DNA of 64,000 nt. It comes from Didymella arachidicola (lineage: Eukaryota > Ascomycota > Dothideomycetes > Pleosporales > Didymellaceae). The notes under the pieces are model-generated. The model saw only the letters and a program-made list of their open reading frames with translations. It made no database searches and was not told the DNA's origin. Made by a program: the position numbers and the translations under genes. The stretch covers positions 434,001-498,000 of the forward strand of contig CM049985.1 in the NCBI GenBank assembly GCA_016630955.3, given 5' to 3'. Shown piece after piece: positions 21,784-32,476 of the stretch (its first letter is position 1; the number at the start of each line of letters is the position of its first letter).

Positions 21784-24126
21784 TATTGCTTGCTGCGTAA
21801 GCCGAAAAGAGAAGTGCTGAGGAACTGGATGAGGCAGTTGATTGACGACCGGCAGCTCGAAATATAAGTACTCGAGTCACCTCAAGACAAGACGGCGTGT
21901 GACAATAGTCCAAGGCTCAAGTAATCGGTGTAGACAGCCGCGCGCGTTTGTACGACCAGATATCAGACACACGCATGACTGCCCATGCTCTAACCTCTTT
22001 GTCTTGCGGAGTCTATGCCCGGCGGACTGCCTTGGAGTGGATCGTGAAAGGAACTTGTAGAACTTTGCCTCAGTAAGTCAACTCGGTCGGCACGGATTCA
22101 GAATGGTGGTGATAGAAAAGGCGGCAGTTGTGCGCCCTGGACTTTTCATTCGTGCGCGGTACAGCGCCATCGAGTCGGCTTTCTCCATTCTGCGTTACTA
22201 TCGGGACCCTCAGGACCATGCAAAATGCAATTGTCGTCAATATTCCCTGATACCTGATGTTCGTTTGGAAGAGGTGGTGCCGAGATGGAATGATTGGTTC
22301 ACCCTTGGCAGATCCTATCTGCGGGCCTAGCGTCGTTCACTAGCTTTTGAATCTCACTGCTGGGCTGTAAGCGCAGAGAACACATATCCGCATATGGAAA
22401 AAGCGGCTCTGCGGCTTCGACTGCATGCTCCAGCGCCTTTGAGATAGCTAGACGCCTGTCATCTGCTGTGGCCGCATATTCTTTTCACTATTGATGCAGA
22501 CAACTTTGAAGGAGTCTGGGTCAGTCACACAGGCTGAACCAACAAAACGCCCACCTATCCGCGGTGCGCCTCGAGTTCCCCTCACAAACTTCCCACTATA
22601 CGTTGTAGAAATACAAGCCCTGCTCCCGACCGGGGACTGCGACATTCGGCTTAGGCGCAATTTTTCGAAACGAATTTCTGGATCCTTTCTCAGGAACCAC
22701 CGAACTAGTATTCTCATGACCGCTTTGGGCAATCGACAAACATCTCGGTCCTTACCCAACCACGGTACACGCACCTAGGTAGCTCACGAAACACCTCCGC
22801 CCTGCACTTCTTCACAACCCAATTCGATAGTCGCACAACATCAGGCGATTGCTGAACGGGCTACTGTATGCAGATGACACACATAGCTCTTGACCGGCGG
22901 CCGACAATGCGCAAGCCTGTGCAGGTCCGCACGAGGCTCCACGTTCCTCTCCACTGCGTCCGCTTTCGTCATCCGAGGACCCTCGAACCGAGTACAACAA
23001 TGCTTGTATTGTTCGCCTTTGACATTCGGATGGAGCTGATGTTACACAGGCGGGTCAGGGGGCGCGAGGCCAGGCCCGCATGCTGAGGACCTGTTACACT
23101 GATCAGGGAGCAGGTCTTTCACGCTGTTTGCCTGAGGTGATGTTTAGCGATCGCGACAAAGGTGCTGAGACGGATGACGGGTGTGGCGACGAAAGCCACT
23201 TGCGGCACCAACCGTAGAGCAAGCATGACGACACTGCAGATCGAGCGCGACATCACATTCACGCGCGAAGTGGTCGTCGTACGGCGTTATTGGAAGTCTC
23301 TTAGTGACGAAGCTTGGAAGCCTTCTGTGGGGAAGGAACGGCAATGCTGTCAGTGGCGTGCGAGAGCGTAGCGAGACTGAGTAGACACACAATTATACCG
23401 GTACTTCATGCAGTCGTTTGCATGTGGTCGTCCGCATGCGACAAAAGTGCCGTGTTCACGGGAAAGATGCAGACTATCGAACGTTGAACGGCGCTGCTTT
23501 AGGAAAGAGGTCGTCTATCATGGTAGATCGGAATCATTACACCTTGGTGCCTTACCAAAACTTACTCTGACACATGTGCAACTAAAACTGCAAAATGGAT
23601 TCATAGCTCCATTCACCTTGAATATTATATGGGGAATTGCTTACGAAAAAAAAAACTAACTTTGCAGCTGTCCCGTTTATCTTGTTACGCAGGTACGGGA
23701 AAACACAGGACATCGTAACAGGCGCGATTTGGTGGTCTAGTATAGCAATATTCTACCCGGTCAAGGAACGAGCTTCTTCGTACGGTTGTTCTCCGTCCTA
23801 TCAGGAAATTGTTAGAACCCAAATAGGAAGGGACCACCGCTAGCTCTGGTGTTCAAGTACAAGTGTATATTCAATCCATACTTCGACACCCGGATATCCT
23901 CACGATCTGAAGGCATTTGAATCTTTGACGGGTTGCCGCTTTGCAATCTGGGGCTTATTTTCACTTGGCGATGATTGAGGTCTATCGAAACCATTGTTGA
24001 GAAGGTCGACCCTCGAATTGGCATCGGCAGTTGCATGGCGCAAGGAAGGGCAAATATTCGACGAAGTAAGATTGAATATCACCGATTGAATAGAATCAGC
24101 CATCCGTCGTCTTGTGCAAGTCGACT
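21784..24126. other. Intergenic, no gene recognised
   Basis: About 2.3 kb between the DUF1996-WSC gene promoter and the 3' end of the oxidoreductase gene. Short frames occur on both strands (for example 22448-22774 minus, 22491-22778 plus), mutually overlapping and featureless. No repeat, tRNA or transposon signature was seen. Confidence 0.45.
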
Positions 24127-25131
24127 CTATTTCTCGCCAGGGTATAGCAGTCCATTATCCTTCCTGACCTTCTCCAGTATCGCCAAAATATCTCTCGACA
24201 AAGTCTCATACTGTTTCTCTGCCTCGCGATCTCTGCTGTTGATGACTCGTGCATGCTCCTCAGCCTCCTCTTGCAGGTTGAGCCTGACTCTTGTCTCGGG
24301 GCCAGCGAGCTGTGTCCTCTTCTTTGTCTTGGGGTCCCACAATGTGACGGTCTCAATATCTGTGATGGTAGGAACGATGAGTGTGCCTTTCTCTCCGTAG
24401 ATCTCCGAGGGCGCATCGCTGTTGTAGGTCTTGCTGTGGCACAGGTGGACGACGAAGTCGCCGTAGTCGAGGATGAGACGACCGCCGCCATCTGCACCTG
24501 TGGCGACAATGTTGGGCCAGTACTTTGCGTCTTTTGGTGCACCGAAAATATCGACGGCTGCAGCTACGCAGTACACGCCGAGGTCGACAAGTGCACCACC
24601 GCCCATCTCAAGGTTAAAGATGTTTGGTGTCTCGCCGGCAAGTACCTTCTCGTAGCGGGACGAGTATTGCGCGAACGTGATGGATGCGCCGAAGATGGTG
24701 CCAATATCCTTGATCGACTTCTTCAAGGTCTTGAAGTTAGCTTCCTGGGTGTGACGGAAAGCCTCGATGAGAAAGACATCCTTCTCTCGTGCAATTTTGA
24801 ACAGTTCATCAAGCTCTTGGACTGTGCTGCAAGATGGCTTCTCCAGAATGACGTTCTTGCCGGCGCTCAGGGCAAGCTTGGCCTGATCGAAGTGCAGAAT
24901 GTTGGGGCTGGCGATGTAGATGGCCGACAGATTCGAGTCGTTGACCAGCTGGTTTAGGTCGGTGTAGAGCTCGACTTTCTGTCCATCATACTTCGCTGCA
25001 AACTTCTTTGCAGATTCTTCTGTGCGGGAGTATACAGCAGCAAGATTCCACTTGCCGGTAGCTTGAGCACACTCGATGTACGAGTCTGTAATCCAGCTCG
25101 TACCAATGATACCAAAGTTAATGGGTACCAT
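24127..25131 (-). CDS. Gfo/Idh/MocA-family NAD(P)-dependent oxidoreductase
   Basis: Single exon, 334 residues, ATG at 25131 (MVPINFGIIGTSWI), stop TAG at 24127-24129. The N-terminal Rossmann fold has the nucleotide loop FGIIGTSWI, the strand AIYIASPNILHF and the family catalytic signature VILEKPS near residue 95. The C-terminal alpha/beta dimerisation domain includes EAFRHTQ, GGGALVDLGVYCVAA and GEKGTLIVP. A 53-codon in-frame extension upstream (to 25290) begins with a non-ATG codon and is likely leader. Relatives act on sugars, trans-dihydrodiols and biliverdin; fungal members of this length are often annotated as dehydrogenases of NDP-hexose or similar, but the substrate cannot be read from sequence. 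Cytosolic, since no targeting signal is visible. Confidence 0.93.
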   Translation of the reverse strand: MVPINFGIIGTSWITDSYIECAQATGKWNLAAVYSRTEESAKKFAAKYDGQKVELYTDLNQLVNDSNLSAIYIASPNILHFDQAKLALSAGKNVILEKPSCSTVQELDELFKIAREKDVFLIEAFRHTQEANFKTLKKSIKDIGTIFGASITFAQYSSRYEKVLAGETPNIFNLEMGGGALVDLGVYCVAAAVDIFGAPKDAKYWPNIVATGADGGGRLILDYGDFVVHLCHSKTYNSDAPSEIYGEKGTLIVPTITDIETVTLWDPKTKKRTQLAGPETRVRLNLQEEAEEHARVINSRDREAEKQYETLSRDILAILEKVRKDNGLLYPGEK

Positions 25132-25839
25132 GATGAATGCGGGAAGGACGAGGTCGGCAGGGGTGAAAAGGAAAGCAATTGATCTGGCAGAACAGTGGTG
25201 CGGTGCAGACTTCTTATACACACAATGTCTGTTTACGTTGGCTTTCCTGTTGGGTAAGCTGTCGAGGGGCAATTCGTTCCGCCCCACCATGAAGCTTCGA
25301 CGGAGCTTCTCGAGGGCGTGATGTCAGCGTGCTCATCGCTTTCATTGGTCATAAAAGCTCCGCTGTGGGGCGGGCAGCTGGAACTGCTGCGACTTCCACA
25401 TCTGGCTATAATGCCATCCACAAGAAGAGTCATATACCGATCACGCAAACCAAGTAAGACGCGGCGTATTTTGCCAAATGTTTGATGTTGACGAAGGGGA
25501 CGGGAAGCGCCATCCAGCCTATTTGGTACTTGCTATACAAATCCAGTGCGTGCCCCATAACGAGGAGGGTATCATGCTGGGACCGACGTAAGCTGTCGTG
25601 AAAGTATCATACCATATGCGTGCGAACGGCCGTGATCACACCCAGGAGCGTATCGATTGAGGTGAGGATTGTTGACGACCAAACGAAAGACTGCAGGATT
25701 GCCCAAAGAAAGCAAGCGCTGGAAAACACGGAACGGATAGACCAAACTCCAAGTATGCTGTGATCCCAAAACGTCCAACAAATGCAATGTGTAAGCAGCT
25801 CGAGGCCGCGTGAGTAGACTGGTTTGTTGACCAGTATCA
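25132..25839. other. Intergenic
   Basis: About 700 bases covering the promoter of the oxidoreductase gene and the 3' UTR of the Ser/Pro-rich gene, both on the minus strand. Nothing else is supported. Confidence 0.4.
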
Positions 25840-27099
25840 TTAATCTTCCCAAACCGTGCCGAGCGAGAGATCGACGCGTCGCTCGCCTCCGCAAACACTC
25901 CAGCGCTTCCTGGCGTCCCTCTTACCAAAGTTAAAGCTGCGACCACGACCTTCAGGGATGTCCAGGCTCGACCTGCGAGGCTCCCCGCCGTCTTCGCGGT
26001 CGGCCGCCGCCTTCAATTGTGCAATTCGCTCTGCCTCGAGAGCGAGGTCCTCCGCATCTGGGCTATCTTCGATGGTCTCGAGAGATGAGATGGAAGGGCT
26101 GCGAGAGCGCATCGAGGTCGGCGTGGACGGGACGGACGAGGAGGCGAACGAAGATGGGTAGTGCTCGTTGAACTTCGAAGGCGCCAGCATAGGTGATGAA
26201 GCTGCTGACGTTGGTGTGCTGACCGAAGGGGTGCTGGTCGGTGGAGCGCCGAACGGGATGGCGACATGGTAAAGAGGTGACGCTGGCCGCCTGCGCCTGG
26301 ACAAAGAGCCATTGCTGCTGTACAGACTGGACATGCCACTGCTGGCCCGAGGTGTGAGCTCAAGCTCTGCATCCTCGGCAATGTCGCAGACGCTGGGCGC
26401 TCCCTCAAAAGAGCCCACAGATGCTGGACGAATTCCAGAACCATATCGTTCTTGCAGTCCAGATGTCGCCAGACGAGGCTCAACTGTGCGTGGGCTACGT
26501 GGCTTGGGCGAGCGAAGAGGAGATGCAGGGCGGTCGAGTGGCATGGGCGAGGGCGAGAGAGTGAGGCGTCCAACAGCTGGCTTGAGGCTTCCTGAGGATT
26601 GCATAACGATGGGCATGGAGTGTGCTCGGGTCATAGGAGGAGCGAGTGCGCTGTGACCACTCTGAGAGCGTAGGTGAGAGCGTGCGTACGGCGACCGGTT
26701 GCGTGGCTTCGTCTGGAATGTGGAAGTGACGGCCGGTGCAGGGTCAGTCTGCGAGCGAGGTGTCGAGGGCCGCCGTGATGAGGTGCTGTCGTCTGAGGTG
26801 TTGCTGACCTGGCGGGCAAGTGTGTGCGCTTCGGCCATGCTGTCGATATGGTCAGGGAGGCTGCCTGCCTGCTTGGCTGGGTGGCGTGAAGGGACCCTGG
26901 AGGCGGTGGAGACGGACATGGTCTGCTCTGGCTCTTCGTCGCTGGGTGGAGACGCCGTCTTGCAGGAGGGCCGGGCGGTGGATGTTGATGCTGAGCGGGT
27001 GCTGGCGCGCAGTTCTATGGCTTTTAGGCGCTGGGGGAGTTCGTCGTGCTGCAAGTCGGCCTGCGCGGTGGGCGAGGACGTTAAGTGTGCGGAAGTCAT
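25840..27099 (-). CDS. Ser/Pro-rich disordered protein of unknown function
   Basis: Single-exon model of 419 residues, ATG at 27099 (MTSAHLTSSPTAQ). The open frame continues 20 codons upstream from a TTG, so an additional 5' exon is possible. Composition is dominated by Ser, Pro, Arg and Thr, with SPxP and RSxS motifs (for example PMPLDRPASPLRSPKPRSPR) suggesting phosphorylation and 14-3-3-type sites. A short helical acidic stretch, EDLALEAERIAQLKAAADRE, lies near 355-375. The tail GRGRSFNFGKRDARKRW and the terminal segment ending VWED look conserved. No catalytic domain is visible. Long antisense frames over 26-27.5 kb are shadows of its GC-rich codons. It resembles uncharacterised Pezizomycotina proteins that share this C-terminal end; function unknown. 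Confidence 0.75.
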   Translation of the reverse strand: MTSAHLTSSPTAQADLQHDELPQRLKAIELRASTRSASTSTARPSCKTASPPSDEEPEQTMSVSTASRVPSRHPAKQAGSLPDHIDSMAEAHTLARQVSNTSDDSTSSRRPSTPRSQTDPAPAVTSTFQTKPRNRSPYARSHLRSQSGHSALAPPMTRAHSMPIVMQSSGSLKPAVGRLTLSPSPMPLDRPASPLRSPKPRSPRTVEPRLATSGLQERYGSGIRPASVGSFEGAPSVCDIAEDAELELTPRASSGMSSLYSSNGSLSRRRRPASPLYHVAIPFGAPPTSTPSVSTPTSAASSPMLAPSKFNEHYPSSFASSSVPSTPTSMRSRSPSISSLETIEDSPDAEDLALEAERIAQLKAAADREDGGEPRRSSLDIPEGRGRSFNFGKRDARKRWSVCGGERRVDLSLGTVWED

Positions 27100-28305
27100 G
27101 GCGGCGAGCTGCGAGAAGGCATAGTCTGGCGTGCAGGCGGTCAGGCTGGAGATGTACAAAGCTCGGGGGTGCTGATGGCGTTGGCGAGCAGAGACCAGGG
27201 GCTAGTCGGTGGTTGTTGTGGACGCAGGTTGCTCCTTGCGCTGTGTTTCAGCTGCCGGAAAGTGAAAGTTGGGCGCGACTATTGGCTGCCGGGCGCCTGT
27301 TGTTTGGCAGCGCTCGTGTCGCAAATGCACAGCGAACAGGCAGCGTGCGAGGACCGTCGCGCTGAGGTTGGCGATGTCAGAAGCGTGCTCGAGGGCCGCA
27401 GGAGGAGCGCGCTGAAGCTGCACTGCGACTGCGACTGCGAGGGGCGTTCGCAGGCTAACGGCTGTGCCTGCCAGGGCGCCGCTATCAATTCCGGGGCAGG
27501 AGGCTTGGGCCGCGTTTGGACAGGTCAGACGGACTGCTCGACAACGGGACCCTGAGTCCACGGTCGATAATTAGAGCCAGAAAAGTACCGAGACAGAGTC
27601 CGCTCGCGTGGAGGGCACAGTAAGGATGTCCAGGACTCAGGAGAGAGCCCGGAAGTACTGGGGAATCGCCTGACGACGACTTACGCGCCTTTCAGCGCTG
27701 CCTTGTTCATCCCTTGACAGAACTGCTGCTCTGTCGCCCTAAGAGACCCTGCATATCGACGTTTTCGGACCACCCACTCTAGCACTCTGGCAACTTCTTC
27801 GCCGAACCTACCACACCAACTCCACCCGCGGTGGTTTTGTTGCTCTCGCCCTGGCCGCAGCCGCTTTTGCAAGCCGCAGCTAAATCTGAACTTTCGCCTT
27901 CCAAGTCGACCGATTTTGCGACTAATGGGTTGCGCGGGCGTTCGTGCGGTGCATAAGGCAATCTCTCCCCCGCCGAATCGACTTGATGCGGAGAAATTAC
28001 TCGCATCAGATCCTGCAATGAGCCTCTAGCTTGCTGAGCCACGATGAAGGGTCCATGCATGACTCTTGTTCCTTGCATCATTCGTCATTCGAGACTTGCT
28101 GACACTACCTTCTCTATGGTTGGTTTGGGCATGCTTCGTTTGAAGTGTGCGCCTGCCTAATAAGCTAGGACACAAGCTCAGATGTCGAAAAAGAGCAGGT
28201 CCTCAGCACTACTTCGAATGGCATCTTTAGATTGGCCGAATCTGTCGACACTGCAGGCATTTGTTTCGTCGTGTTCAGCTGCTCCTGCGACAGTAGAGCA
28301 CCTGT
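27100..28305. other. Intergenic, no gene recognised
   Basis: About 1.2 kb upstream of the Ser/Pro-rich gene. The first 450 bases are GC-rich and carry overlapping frames on both strands without domain content. No repeat or RNA gene was seen. The DUF7580 scrap begins at its right edge. Confidence 0.4.
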
Positions 28306-28472
28306 CTAGTACCTGAGCGGCTCATGTAGCTTTTCGACGACATCCTCATGAGTCGCCAATTGGACCTGTACTTATCAAGATCGGCATCTCCTATAGCAAA
28401 GTTGCACCACAAGGAAAGTCTAGTGGTCTCAACATATCGCCGTCCAAGCTGTGACTCCATTTGATCCCTCAC
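28306..28472 (-). pseudogene. C-terminal scrap of a third DUF7580 copy
   Basis: The minus-strand frame from 28472 reads LGRRYVETTRLSLWCNFAIG, matching GRRYAEAARRCFYCNFGVD of the intact gene just upstream. A frame change in the middle continues as QLATHEDVVEKLHEPLRY and a stop at 28306-28308, matching QQAVHSGVVEQLEASLRYW. Only the last 55 or so residues survive. It lies 110 bases beyond the stop of the intact gene in the same orientation, as expected for the stub of a tandem duplication. Confidence 0.7.
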
Positions 28473-28582
28473 TTCGGCTTGCTGACACTGCTAGCTGTAT
28501 GGCTGCTGGTTCGCACGATTCGCCAACTAACGGCTTCGAGCCCGATCGATGGCGCCTCTTATGACATCTGTAGACTATACAC

Positions 28583-30344
28583 CTATGCGTTGCCCAGCCA
28601 GTACCTCAGCGATGCCTCCAGCTGCTCTACCACACCACTGTGCACCGCCTGCTGAAATTTCTCATCGTCAAGACCCGCTCTGTCAACGCCGAAGTTGCAA
28701 TAAAAACAACGTCTCGCCGCCTCAGCATAGCGCCTGCCCATGAGATCGTCCAACTCGTCTGTCTTCAAGAGCCGATCCGATGTGCACCATTGAACAGTAA
28801 GCGACCCAGCATGGTGCAAGTCTTCAGGTCTCTCCAGTTTGTCGATAGCTTTGCCATAGCAAAGCTCAATGAGCACGACCGCAAGGTTATAAAGAGTTTG
28901 ATTACGGACGACCCGGGGGATGTTTTTAGCTGTGTCGTTACGTTTCTGCGGTCGATTTTTCGACAGCACACTTTGCACGAAGAGGTTTTCAAACATGGAT
29001 TCTTTTGGAAAGCTGTTAGGATGAACGAGGAGAACGTCGTTCTCTTTCCAGTCTCTTCCCAGCCATGGCGTGTTGTACAGTTGGAGCACGCCTGACGCCA
29101 AATGTACAGCCATCGTGAGCTTATCGCGCATCCTAAGAGTGCTTGCAGGGCTCGCAGTACCAGCCAAGATCTGTTGCAGCGTTAAGGTAGTCCACTGCTG
29201 CTGGGTCCATGCCGCTGACTTCGTGTAGATGCCGTGCTTCTGATTATGGTCGTCCATCAGATAACCTACGCATTCATCCTCGTTCGACGGCAGCTTCGAA
29301 ATCACGCCGCAAAGATGTTGGATTTGACTTAATTGTGGGCTCTGAGAGTTTGCACTCTGACCCGTAGGCGGACTGGGAAGCTTGGAAGCCTTGGAAGCCT
29401 TGGACGCCTTGGATCCGAACATGAGAGAGAAGCGGACCTTGGGTTTCCCAGCCGGAGCAACGTTGTCCTGCGAAGTGTCGACCAAGCTGGCTCCTTGATT
29501 CGCGTTTTCGACACACCTTATTTCTGCCTCTTTCCAGGCCGATGTCGATGGTATCGCTGAGTTGTTGGCTGTCGCTGCAAAGACGACGCGGAACGAACAA
29601 TATTCCCGTGGGTTTCTACTGTGCAGATCTGCTCGATCCCTGTTCTCTAACCTGAGTTTGACGGCGTGGCTCTGGCACCCGCATTGTAAGCTTCTACGCA
29701 AAAGATTATCCACCACCTTGGCATAGGATTGGAGCTTCTTGAAATTGGGACTTGGACCCCGCCAAAGAAGAGTGGGCGCCTGCGACGTTGGAATCAGCCG
29801 CGACAAATCAGCATTGTATTCCCTCAGCTCGCGAAGCTGGTCATCATAGGCTTCCTTGCTGATGCTGAACCTCAGCTTGCGGAGCTCGCGTCGTATAAGG
29901 CTGGGATCCTGGGATTGGGTCTACCGATGCGTAAGTGCTCTTCAAATGGCATATTTCGGAGAAGATCACCTTCTTGTTCGCGGTGAGCGCTAGTTTGTCA
30001 GACATCTGCGTTAATGCGGCCTCCATCCCTCTCAAATTCGCAAGGTACACTTCATAACTGGCCCCCAGGACAAGTTTTAACTGCCGGTCGACGTCGCCAT
30101 GCTCTGCCGGAGTCGACATTACTACAGCCACCATATCCGCACTGACAACACCGGCAAGGAGCCGTTCAATGTTATTCCTGAAGATGACTTCCTGAGTTTT
30201 GACAGCGTCGTTCAGGCGTTGCAGATGCACGACGTACTGACGGTATCTCCTTACCGTCTGGACTGTTTTTTCATAGTGTTCCAGAGCGGAGATGATCAGA
30301 GGCAACGTTCCCAGCACAACACCAGCTACCTCAAGGCCCGACAT
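28583..30344 (-). CDS. HeLo-like N-terminus plus DUF7580 (pseudokinase-like) protein
   Basis: Model: complement(join(28583..29908,29970..30344)), 566 residues. Splicing out 29909-29969 joins the N-terminal frame to DPSLIRRELRKLRFSISKEA, as in related fungal proteins. The first 25 residues (MSGLEVAGVVLGTLPLIISA) are a hydrophobic helix typical of HeLo-like and related domains at the N-termini of fungal NLR-type proteins. Helical segments follow to about 190. A linker at 289-301 has SKA repeats from a nine-base DNA repeat. The C-terminal DUF7580 region includes VHLASGVLQLY, GRDWKENDVLL (about 409-419) and NQTLYNLAVVLIELCYGK (about 461-478). These resemble a kinase catalytic loop (HRDLKPENILL) and helix F with key residues altered, so a pseudokinase fold is inferred. 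No enzymatic activity is expected. It shares a 236-base divergent promoter with the C2H2 gene. Confidence 0.82.
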
Positions 30345-30580
30345 AGTACCCGCTATACCCAGACCTGCTGCACCTACACTAAGTCAGCAGGGACAGGTGA
30401 GGCTACGTATTACCTGTTCGAAATGAAAGCACGAGAATCTGCAAAAGCAGACAAGGCTGCGAAAGGAACGTCGTCAGGTGGGTGCATGACCCCGCAACTC
30501 ACGTGCGGTTGCATGTCAATACCTGCAACCTCAATTCTTCACTGACACGCAAAACGCGTTCGTTAGGAGTGGTGCGCAAC
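30345..30580. promoter_or_regulatory. Bidirectional promoter of the DUF7580/C2H2 pair
   Basis: Only 236 bases separate the two start codons, which face away from each other, so both genes must be driven from here or from overlapping leaders. No named factor site was recognised. Short direct ACTCACG/AACTCACG-like words occur near 30495, but significance is unclear. The arrangement predicts co-regulation. Confidence 0.55.
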
Positions 30581-32476
30581 ATGTCGACGCCGCAATCTGT
30601 CGAGGGGCAGACTATCGCTGAACATACTGCACTGTGCGTGCGCGAACTCGATGCAGCCCAGCCCAGCTTCTCAAACGTTGGTACTGAGGATTCCAGGGAA
30701 TGGTCGATTTCAGAACGAGTTGAAAACGAGAAGGGTCGATTCCGTCTTTGGTGTGGCAACATTGGTGCGCATCAGCAAGGTAGGAGTTCTTTGGATTACA
30801 GACTTCGAGAAGCTTCACATATTCGCGTACGGGTTTGTGAGCTTTTGCAACGCATACACCTCAACCTTGCTCGGATAGTTGCCATTACAGCTGGTCATAC
30901 AATTCCATGGGATGCTGAGCAAGAATTTGACTCAGACCTGTCTGAAGATGAACATGACGACACACAAAGCTGCGAGACAGAAATCCAACAACTCATGGTC
31001 AGCGTAGCTGATTCAATTACGAACTTGATGCAATTGTCAAGCGCCATACGAAACCCTGCTCCACACGATCTTTTCCAACAAAAGAACCCCCTAAGCTCAG
31101 CACCATTTGAGCCCTTTGATATTGGTCACGTCGCAGAGAAGTTCCCTAAGGCTGAACAGTTTCTGACTACTCGACTGGGTCGGGCCATTTCTAGGAGAAG
31201 ACAGTACCTCCGTTATCGTACTCAACATCGAAGGCGACTCGAACAAGGTCTCGATGCCACCGGAGATCCGCTGGGTGGAGCCGAAAGCACCGTGGCTTCA
31301 TCTATTCCATCCCAACTGAAACAAAACGAGGTGGCATTGAATTCTCTAACAATGGATGAGGGCAATGCTCGATCCCATGAGCAGACTTCAGAAACATCGT
31401 TTGCATCCTCAACCGCTAACACGAGTTCGCTACGACCTATGCCTTTGCCGGGTAAAGGCCGCAATGGAGAACCTTTCGAGTGTAGCGTATGCCATCGATT
31501 CGTAGTCTTCGATCAAGATATTGCTTGGCAGAGACATGTTTTTCGCGACCTGCAGCCATACGTAAGCGCTTCTTTGCCGTTGGCACGACCGGAGCACTAC
31601 ACTGACTTAATTCAGGTGTGTACTTTTGAAGAATGCTATGCTCCTGACCACACGTACGAGTCGAGGCATGAATGGTTCACCCATGAGATGGAGCAGCATC
31701 GAAAGCAGTGGAAGTGTATTGAAGGCTGTCGGGAGGTCTTTTACTCAAAAAGTAGATTCGAACAGCATCTTCGAGAAGATCACAAAAGTTTGTTCGATGT
31801 GAGAGAGCGCGAAGCAATGACACAGAGCAACGCAGTCTATCAGGAGATCGTCAGTGGGCTAATGTGCCCATTGTGTAAGAAGACACTGTCCACGTTGAAA
31901 CATTACAGAAGTCATGTAGGTGGCCATCAAAGACAGCTATCACTTTTTGCGTTACCATCGGATCTACTTGGCGACCAAGACGATCAAAGTGACATAGAAA
32001 GTCCGGGATCGAGCAGCGGCCAGGACGCAAGTGATAAAGAGATGGAACTTGAGACGAGTGTTCAGGCCGAGCCAAGATCCATTCGCGGTATTTCAGCAGA
32101 TGAGCCGAACCCTACAACTCATCCAACTTCAACCGAGTCAGGGAGTGCAATCACGAATACCGCAAGCTCTAGCATACAAATCGATACCAACACCTCGGGG
32201 ACGCGGACGAGCTTGTTAGACAGCATTCGTCAGAGAGTCGATCGGAGTTCTCCGCGCGGTGAGCGAAGCGCAACGCCAGAACCACACGCTGTGCGAACCG
32301 AGCGGCATGCAGGACCTCCATTAATTATTACGCCGGGAAAGAAAAAGAAACATACCTACGTCTGGCAGTGTTGTACGTGTGGTCGCGCAGCAGTAGCCTA
32401 CCGGACTGAGGCATGTCCAAGTTGTGGCTACGGACGATGTGGGAATTGCAATGTAACCAAGGTCGCAGTCAGATGA
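30581..32476 (+). CDS. Multi-C2H2 zinc-finger protein, partner of DUF7580 gene
   Basis: Model: join(30581..31561,31616..32476), 613 residues, ATG at 30581 (MSTPQSVEGQ). The 54-nt intron (GTAAGC..TTCAG) is a multiple of three and stays open, so a naive frame reads through it. Removing it restores the fungal motif RHVFRDLQPYVCTFEEC. The N-terminal region has the conserved WCGNIGAHQQGRSSLDYRLR. Zinc fingers run from about 301: FECSVCHRFV.., CTFEEC.., CIEGCREVFYSKSRFEQHL, and CPLCKKTLSTLKHYRSH with HQRQLSLFALP (about 411-440). A Cys-rich ribbon, CCTCG..CPSCGYGRCGNC, ends the protein. This fits the fungal AcuF-type C2H2 family. Known relatives are uncharacterised; DNA or protein binding is inferred. 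It is a candidate regulator or partner of its divergent neighbour. Confidence 0.85.
   Translation: MSTPQSVEGQTIAEHTALCVRELDAAQPSFSNVGTEDSREWSISERVENEKGRFRLWCGNIGAHQQGRSSLDYRLREASHIRVRVCELLQRIHLNLARIVAITAGHTIPWDAEQEFDSDLSEDEHDDTQSCETEIQQLMVSVADSITNLMQLSSAIRNPAPHDLFQQKNPLSSAPFEPFDIGHVAEKFPKAEQFLTTRLGRAISRRRQYLRYRTQHRRRLEQGLDATGDPLGGAESTVASSIPSQLKQNEVALNSLTMDEGNARSHEQTSETSFASSTANTSSLRPMPLPGKGRNGEPFECSVCHRFVVFDQDIAWQRHVFRDLQPYVSASLPLARPEHYTDLIQVCTFEECYAPDHTYESRHEWFTHEMEQHRKQWKCIEGCREVFYSKSRFEQHLREDHKSLFDVREREAMTQSNAVYQEIVSGLMCPLCKKTLSTLKHYRSHVGGHQRQLSLFALPSDLLGDQDDQSDIESPGSSSGQDASDKEMELETSVQAEPRSIRGISADEPNPTTHPTSTESGSAITNTASSSIQIDTNTSGTRTSLLDSIRQRVDRSSPRGERSATPEPHAVRTERHAGPPLIITPGKKKKHTYVWQCCTCGRAAVAYRTEACPSCGYGRCGNCNVTKVAVR

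Noticed and set aside
25856..27561. Long plus-strand and alternative minus-strand frames over the Ser/Pro-rich gene
   Set aside because: These are shadows of GC-rich codons; the composition is Arg/Gly/Trp-rich with no domain content.
30482..30580. Upstream extension of the C2H2 frame from a GTG at 30482
   Set aside because: No ATG and no conserved sequence; the first ATG at 30581 gives a natural start and leaves a 236-base shared promoter.
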